Origin: CAIPVR01 sp049316905
GTDB lineage: Bacteria > Actinomycetota > Acidimicrobiia > Acidimicrobiales > Microtrichaceae
Direction of reading: 5' to 3'
NCBI GenBank assembly: GCA_049316905.1
Contig: JBMOJH010000063.1
Location: forward strand, 1-19,148
Length of the DNA stretch: 19,148 nt
How positions within the stretch are numbered: the stretch's first letter is position 1; each line of letters starts with the position of its first letter. The translations under genes and the position numbers were made by a program. Positions 14,940 to 19,148 of the stretch are shown here, piece after piece. The notes beneath the pieces were generated by a model. The model saw nothing but the letters and a program-made list of their open reading frames with translations, made no database searches and was not told where the DNA came from.

Positions 14940-15054
14940 AGGACCAGTTCGAGGTTCTGCGGGAACCAATGGAGGGGGACGGGTCGGCTGGCCCGGAACC
15001 AATGGACGACGAGGGGTGTGGCCGGCGGGAACTGGCCACACCCTCCGTCGTTTT
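14940..15054 (+). ncRNA. Putative small RNA with tandem 12-nt repeat and intrinsic terminator
   Basis: Between the promoter-like hexamers and the terminator lies a stretch of about 110 nt without a convincing ORF. GGAACCAATGGA occurs twice (14962-14973 and 14995-15006), exactly 33 nt apart. The first copy is preceded by GGTTC, which can pair with GAACC to make a small hairpin. The strong stem at 15008-15049 followed by TTTT would end a plus-strand transcript, and the nearest upstream gene already has its own hairpin 170 bp earlier. It is not one of the RNA families I can name. An alternative is a protein-binding DNA region plus a late terminator for the queF-like gene. Confidence 0.4.
15008..15054 (+). 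terminator. Strong intrinsic terminator
   Basis: Arms of 16 nt (15008-15023 and 15034-15049), with 14 of 16 positions complementary including the block GGGTGTGGCC/GGCCACACCC, enclose a ten-nt loop. G and TTTT (15051-15054) follow on the plus strand. The minus-strand side lacks a T-run, so it acts on plus-strand RNA. It abuts the stop of the convergent DUF7064/7065-like gene. Confidence 0.75.
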
Positions 15055-16001
15055 CAGGACCGGCGGGGCAGGGTGGTGCCGGTCGGGGGCTGGTTCCACT
15101 CGATCCAGCCCCCACCCGTGCGACCGTCCGCCGCGGTGACCCGGGCCATGGCCCTGGGGAACCGGGCGGCGCGCCCGTCGGGGTGCACCAGCAGCACCGG
15201 CGAGAACGCGACCGGCTCGAACTCCAGGTCGAGGCCCGCGCATCGGGTGCCGGTACGGACCGGCAGGCGATCGCGGCCCTCCTCCACGTCGAGCACCACC
15301 TCGTCGCCCTCCACGAACTCGGTGCTGTCGGGATCGAGCCGGTAGGCCACGCCCCAGTCGGCGTCGGGGAAGAAGCCGCCGGCTGAGTGCCAGCGCGTGC
15401 CGTCGTCCAGGCGGCCGGCGGTCCACGACCACTGGTTCGCCCACCAGTCGCGCGCCGCGCCCCACGAGTGGTCGCGCTGGCCCCAGCCGTCGAACTCGAT
15501 GCGCTCCTCCCCCACCAGGATCTCACCGTGGACCCGGCAGGGGATCTCGTAGCGCGGCGTCACCGGCGGCCAGAGGTAGGCGGCGCGGTCGGTCACGAAG
15601 TCGAGCTCGAACCCGAAGGGCACCCGCTCGCCCCGCGGGTCCGCGGCGTAGACCTCGGCCGGGTCGTCGAGGGCCAGTGCGAACGCCTCGAGGTTGATCG
15701 ACATGTGCTCGTTCGGGTCCTCCACCACGTGGTCCGCCCACAGGCCCTCCGAGCGGACCTCGAGGGAGGACTCGGATGCGGGCAGGGCCACGTCGTGGTC
15801 GATCACGGTGACGAGTGGACGGTCGGGACCGACGAGGCACGCCCAGTACCAGACCCGGCCGAGGTTCGGGTAGAAGCCGATCCGGGCGTAGCCGCCGAGC
15901 GACAGGTCCTCGCTGAACCAGTCCAGGTAGTACGACTCGTTCCAGAGCGGGTCGTCGTCGGGACGGTGGCGGTACTCGTCGCGTGCCTCGGGGGTGCCCA
16001 T
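15054..16001 (-). CDS. DUF7064/DUF7065-like protein (lipocalin/AttH-like fold)
   Basis: A 315-residue cytoplasmic protein beginning MGTPEARDEYRHRPDDDPLW and rich in Trp and Tyr. The blocks NESYYLDWFSEDLSLGGYAR (21-40), GWGQRDHSWGARDW-like (172-187) and the closing GGGWIEWNQPPTG are ones I associate with actinobacterial proteins now labelled DUF7064/DUF7065, distantly related to AttH/CrtC-type beta-barrel enzymes. Members occur near steroid- or lipid-degradation genes, but no such genes are visible here, so I infer no substrate. I chose ATG 16001 because the family's N-terminus begins there; CAGACT seven nt upstream is a weak leaderless -10. The open frame continues upstream into the LuxR gene region, but that part overlaps the regulator. 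Confidence 0.7.
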   Translation of the reverse strand: MGTPEARDEYRHRPDDDPLWNESYYLDWFSEDLSLGGYARIGFYPNLGRVWYWACLVGPDRPLVTVIDHDVALPASESSLEVRSEGLWADHVVEDPNEHMSINLEAFALALDDPAEVYAADPRGERVPFGFELDFVTDRAAYLWPPVTPRYEIPCRVHGEILVGEERIEFDGWGQRDHSWGAARDWWANQWSWTAGRLDDGTRWHSAGGFFPDADWGVAYRLDPDSTEFVEGDEVVLDVEEGRDRLPVRTGTRCAGLDLEFEPVAFSPVLLVHPDGRAARFPRAMARVTAADGRTGGGWIEWNQPPTGTTLPRRS

Positions 16002-16072
16002 GCGCCGCAGTCTGCCAGCGGGACCGGCCCGCCGACGTCCTCGGAGGTCAACTCGCCTGTGGGGCGACCGAG

Positions 16073-16097
16073 GACCCCTATGCGCCGTGGAGGGGTC
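16073..16097 (-). terminator. Hairpin at the end of the LuxR gene
   Basis: GACCCCT (16073-16079) and AGGGGTC (16091-16097) are perfect complements with an 11-nt loop. The LuxR TGA lies in one arm. No U-tract is seen. The rest of the 94-bp gap to the next gene shows nothing. Confidence 0.4.
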
Positions 16098-18801
16098 AGC
16101 AGCGCGGGTCCCGGGCGACCCGGAGGGCCAGCTCGGTGCGCGAACGGATCCCGAGCTTCCTGTAGATCGACTGCAGGTGCGCGTCCACGGTCTTCTCGCT
16201 GAGGGCCAACTCGTCGGCGGTCTGTCGGTTGGTCGCCCCCCGCCCCACCACGAGCGCCACCCGCAACTCGGCCCGGGACAGGGCCGCGGCGAGCGCCGGC
16301 TCGTGGTCAGCGGGACCCTCGGCACCGAGCGCGCGGGCCCGCGCCTCCCATGCCCCGGCACCCAGCTGCGCGAACGAGTCGGCCGCCTGCTCGAGCACCG
16401 CGGCCCGTTCACCTCCGACGAGGAGCCCGGCGAGCACGAGCCGGCTGCGGGCCGCCTCGAACGGCGCACCCAGCCCGTCGAGCAGATCCACGGAACGCCC
16501 GGCGGCGGCGACGTCGCCGTCGAGCAACCCCGCGCCACGCTCCCGGACCGCGAGCGGCCACACGGAACCGGCGGGCGCGCATCCCTCGAGCCACCGCAGC
16601 AGACGACGGGCCTCGTCCCGGCGACCGATCGCCGTGAGCGCCTCCAGCAGGTCGCCGTGCCACCACAGCGCCCCCGCGGATCCGATGCCCCCGGCCCGGC
16701 ACAGGTCCCAGATCCGGCCGAGATGGTCCGCGGCGTCGGCCGGGCGGCCCGCGGCGAGGGCGCACAGCGCCTCGGCGTGCCGCCCCCATGCGGTGAGCAC
16801 CCCCATCTCGATGGCCTCGCCCCGCACGCGGGCCGTCGTGGCCAGTCCCGCCGCGGTGTCCCCCAGACCCAGGGCGGCCTCCACCCGGGCGAGCACGGCG
16901 AGGCCGAAGGCTCCGGCCTTCCCGTCCACCGCCTGGAAGTGGGCGACGTCCTCCATGGCCCAGGCCCGGGCGTCGCTCCAGCGGCCCCGGCGCCACAGGA
17001 GCTCGGCCCGCATCGCGGACGCGAAGTTCAGCACGCTCACCTGGGCACCGGCCCGGGCCGCCCCCGTGATCGAGTGCAGCAGGTCGTCGGCCGTGTCCCA
17101 CCGCTCGGTCGACAGGTCGTCGAAGGCGACGAGCTGCGCGAGCTCGAGTACGTCGGGGGCCGCCCCCGGCACCACGAGCGACCTCACCGCGTCGAGCTCG
17201 GCCCACCTGTCCCCGAGGACGTCCGGTCCGTCCCCACGGAGCACGCGCAGGTGCGTGTCGAGCAGGCGGGTGACCACCTGGACCTCCGGTCCGGTGCCCG
17301 CCACCCCGTCGGCACGCCCGGCCAGTTCCAGGCCGGCGGTGACGTCGCCCTTCAGGCCGAGGAACCCGGCCGCGCCCGCCATGAGCAGCGCGGCACCGTC
17401 GGTGTCGACGGGCCCCACCCGCTCCGCCTCCTCCCGCATGAGTCGCGCGGCCGCGGCCACCGACGACGACCACGCGAGCACCTCGCCGAGAACCCAGACG
17501 ACCCGGGCCCGCTGCGCCGGGGCCGCGTCCTCGAGGGCGGCCCACAACGCCGGCTCCGCGCGGTGCGGCACGTCGGCGGACGCCCAGGCCGAACCGGCCG
17601 CCAACAGGCACTCCGCCCGACCGGCCGGGTCGGGCCGCAGCTCCGCCGCCCGGGTCCAGGCCAGGGCCGCCGCGGCGTGGGCGCCGCGCGCTCCGGCGTC
17701 GTGCGCCACCTGCTCGAGCGCCTCCACCGCCACCGCCGACAGCCGGTCGTCCTCCCCGCTCCACGCCTCCGCGAGGTGCCACGCCCTGCGGTCACCGGAG
17801 GCGACGTCGGCCAGCGCCGCGTGGATGACACGGGCCTCCGGGACCGGCCCGCGCGCCGCCGCCTCCCGCTGCAGCGGGTGCCCGAACTCCACCCCGGCGG
17901 GATCGAGCCGGATCACGCCCGACAGCTCGGGGCCGCGCAGGTCGTCGAGGCCCACGCCGAGGATCTCCAGCGCGGAGCGGAGTTCCGAGAGGTGAAGGCG
18001 ACCGGCCAGGGCCGCGCAGCGCAGTGCCACCCGGGACGACTCCGGGATGCCGGCCAGCTCGGCCGAGAGCGCCGTCAGGAGGTCGTCACCCATCGGGAGC
18101 ACCGCGGGGAGCGGCACCACACCGCGACGCTCCTCCGGGCCCAGCTCCGCCGCGATCCGCTGCAGCACCAGCGGGTTGCCACCCGAGCGGGCGTGGCAGG
18201 CGGCGGCGACCTCGTGCGCCACGCCGCCCACCTCGTCGAGGACGAGGGCGCTGGCCACCGCGTCGAGGCCGGACAGGTCGAGGGTGGGCTGACCGCTCCA
18301 CATGGCCGGCCCGTGACCCCTCGCGGCCCCGACCAGCGCCACGCGATCCGGCCCCAGACGCCGGAACCCGAACCGGAGCGCCGCAAGGGTGGCCGCGTCC
18401 ACCCACTGCACGTCGTCCACGACCACGAGGAGCGGACGACGGTCGGCCAGCAGCGCGAGGAGGTGCAGGGTGGCCAATCCCAGGGCCAACGGCGGCGGCG
18501 CCTGACCCGACACCATGAGGGCCTCCAGCAGTTGCCCCACCCGGGGGTCGAGACCGTCGGTCGAGTCCAGCGCCGGCCCGAACAGCGCCACGTACCCGGC
18601 CAGCTCCAGGTCCTGCTCGGCCTCCACGCCCGTGACGCGGAGTTCGGTGACGTCGCCCGCCGCGGCCGCCGCCGCGTCGAGCAGCGATGTCTTGCCGATG
18701 CCGGCCGCCCCCCGGACCAGCACCGACGAGGGCCTGCCGTCGCGGGCGTCGTCGATCACGCCGCGCAGCACCTCGAGTTCCCGTGACCGCCCCACGAGCA
18801 C
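16096..18801 (-). CDS. LAL-type LuxR family regulator (AAA ATPase + TPR-like region + HTH)
   Basis: A 901-residue regulator of the large ATP-binding LuxR group. It starts with an AAA-16/NACHT-like ATPase: MLVGRSRELEVLRGV, Walker A GAAGIGKTS (31-39) and Walker B LLVVVDDVQWVD (124-135). A long Ala/Leu-rich helical region (about 320-830) resembles TPR repeats and is likely the ligand or protein sensor. The C-terminal GerE/LuxR helix-turn-helix (about 840-895) has GATNRQTADELALSEKTVDAHLQSIYRKLGIRSRTELA in two pieces around the recognition helix. LAL proteins activate sugar, lipid or secondary-metabolite genes with ATP as a switch. The target is unknown; the DUF7064/7065-like gene downstream and the divergent region are candidates. 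The start is GTG 18801, with TACCGT six nt upstream. Confidence 0.9.
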   Translation of the reverse strand: MLVGRSRELEVLRGVIDDARDGRPSSVLVRGAAGIGKTSLLDAAAAAAGDVTELRVTGVEAEQDLELAGYVALFGPALDSTDGLDPRVGQLLEALMVSGQAPPPLALGLATLHLLALLADRRPLLVVVDDVQWVDAATLAALRFGFRRLGPDRVALVGAARGHGPAMWSGQPTLDLSGLDAVASALVLDEVGGVAHEVAAACHARSGGNPLVLQRIAAELGPEERRGVVPLPAVLPMGDDLLTALSAELAGIPESSRVALRCAALAGRLHLSELRSALEILGVGLDDLRGPELSGVIRLDPAGVEFGHPLQREAAARGPVPEARVIHAALADVASGDRRAWHLAEAWSGEDDRLSAVAVEALEQVAHDAGARGAHAAAALAWTRAAELRPDPAGRAECLLAAGSAWASADVPHRAEPALWAALEDAAPAQRARVVWVLGEVLAWSSSVAAAARLMREEAERVGPVDTDGAALLMAGAAGFLGLKGDVTAGLELAGRADGVAGTGPEVQVVTRLLDTHLRVLRGDGPDVLGDRWAELDAVRSLVVPGAAPDVLELAQLVAFDDLSTERWDTADDLLHSITGAARAGAQVSVLNFASAMRAELLWRRGRWSDARAWAMEDVAHFQAVDGKAGAFGLAVLARVEAALGLGDTAAGLATTARVRGEAIEMGVLTAWGRHAEALCALAAGRPADAADHLGRIWDLCRAGGIGSAGALWWHGDLLEALTAIGRRDEARRLLRWLEGCAPAGSVWPLAVRERGAGLLDGDVAAAGRSVDLLDGLGAPFEAARSRLVLAGLLVGGERAAVLEQAADSFAQLGAGAWEARARALGAEGPADHEPALAAALSRAELRVALVVGRGATNRQTADELALSEKTVDAHLQSIYRKLGIRSRTELALRVARDPRC

Positions 18802-18813
18802 CCGGACACGGTA
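18802..18813 (-). promoter_or_regulatory. Leaderless-type -10 element of the LuxR gene
   Basis: TACCGT (18813 to 18808, minus strand) followed by six nt and GTG 18801, with no Shine-Dalgarno. No clear -35. Confidence 0.55.
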
Positions 18814-18843
18814 GACGTCATCCGCCGGACCCGGCCACGCGCC

Positions 18844-18866
18844 GGACCCGGCGACACGCCGGGCCC
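18844..18866 (-). terminator. Hairpin after the right-edge gene
   Basis: GGACCCGGCG (18844-18853) and CGCCGGGCCC (18857-18866) form a 10-bp stem (one wobble or mismatch depending on strand) with a three-nt loop, 26 bp after the stop of the edge gene. A 12-bp direct repeat, GCCGGACCCGGC (18824-18835 and 18841-18852), overlaps it. Confidence 0.45.
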
Positions 18867-18891
18867 GGGCCGGCCCGCGGACCGGACGCGG

Positions 18892-19148
18892 CTAGGCCGG
18901 ATCGCGGTGGAGGGGGCCGTAGTAGTCGGACGGGTCCTCGGGCGGCGGCGGGTTGGCGCCGAGTTCCTTGCCGGCCGCGACCAGGAGGTCGTACACGGGG
19001 GGCTGGATGTCCCTCGGGACCCGCCAGTCGAGATCGTCGGCCACCCCCGCGGCCTCGGCGAACGGCCGCAGGAAGGTGAAGTACACCTCGGCACCGCAGT
19101 GGATCATCTCGTCCTCGTCCATCCGGGCGATCCGGCGGTACAGGGCCC
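18892..19148 (-). CDS. Unrecognised protein, C-terminal part (cut by right edge)
   Basis: The minus-strand frame ends at TAG 18892-18894 and is open to the window edge, giving at least 84 residues. An ATG at 19122 exists, but the frame continues upstream as ALYRRIAR, so the true start is probably outside. The visible part includes DEDEMIHCGAEVYFTFLRPF, VADDLDWRVPRD, YDLLVAAGKELGA and a Pro-rich acidic end PPPPEDPSDYYGPLHRD. It has one Cys and no membrane segment. I do not recognise the family. Confidence 0.6.
   Translation of the reverse strand, partial: ALYRRIARMDEDEMIHCGAEVYFTFLRPFAEAAGVADDLDWRVPRDIQPPVYDLLVAAGKELGANPPPPEDPSDYYGPLHRDPA

Noticed and set aside
14873..15139. A plus-strand ORF through the putative sRNA
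   Set aside because: It runs through a strong terminator into the antisense of the DUF7064/7065-like gene, has no Shine-Dalgarno, and its translation is low-complexity.
15994..18786. A 930-codon plus-strand open frame
   Set aside because: Exact antisense shadow of the LuxR regulator, whose Walker and HTH motifs prove the minus strand to be coding.

Overview
This is a GC-rich chromosomal window with actinobacterial character. It carries a Bacillus/actinobacterial b558-type sdhCAB operon, a MoxR/Mg-chelatase-like ATPase paired with a VWA-protein gene, a large LAL-type LuxR regulator, and many starts that lack a Shine-Dalgarno but have a TANNNT hexamer 6-7 nt upstream, the signature of leaderless transcription. 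My best guess is a member of the Acidimicrobiia or a close relative; this rests on gene content and protein resemblance, not on a marker gene. I see no tRNA, rRNA, CRISPR array, transposase or phage gene.

Layout. (1) 1-823 (-): N-terminal part of a VWA-type protein cut by the left edge. (2) 878-2122 (+): a family 1 glycoside hydrolase lying between this gene and its usual AAA+ partner at 2205-3662 (-). (3) 3916-5049 (+): a Tat-exported PhoX/DUF839-like protein. (4) 5108-8905 (-): a tightly coupled four-cistron operon, in transcription order CP-ATP-grasp, alpha-E protein, transglutaminase with a ten-glutamine tail, and an unannotated 31-residue basic peptide. (5) 9027-9308 (+) a DUF427 protein, convergently overlapping prmA (9262-10170, -). 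(6) 10290-13855 (+): sdhC, sdhA, sdhB, followed by a lipoprotein and a divergent QueF-like gene. (7) 14896-15054 (+): a palindrome, promoter-like hexamers, a 12-bp direct repeat and a strong intrinsic terminator, which together look like a small-RNA gene. (8) 15054-16001 (-): a DUF7064/DUF7065-like protein. (9) 16096-18801 (-): the LuxR regulator. (10) 18892-19148 (-): an unrecognised protein cut by the right edge.

The most interesting part is the ATP-grasp/alpha-E/transglutaminase operon. This triad is a known, poorly characterised predicted peptide-ligation or peptide-modification system. Here it ends with a tiny Lys/Arg-rich ORF whose Shine-Dalgarno overlaps the transglutaminase stop and which is followed at once by a hairpin terminator. 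I propose, as inference only, that the peptide and/or the polyglutamine tail is a substrate or tag of the system. The second candidate novelty is the putative sRNA between the queF-like gene and the DUF7064/7065-like gene.

The AAA+ and VWA genes carry near-identical leaderless promoters although an opposite-strand gene separates them, which argues that they are still co-expressed. All positions and motifs were read by eye; family names come from recognition, not from database searches.
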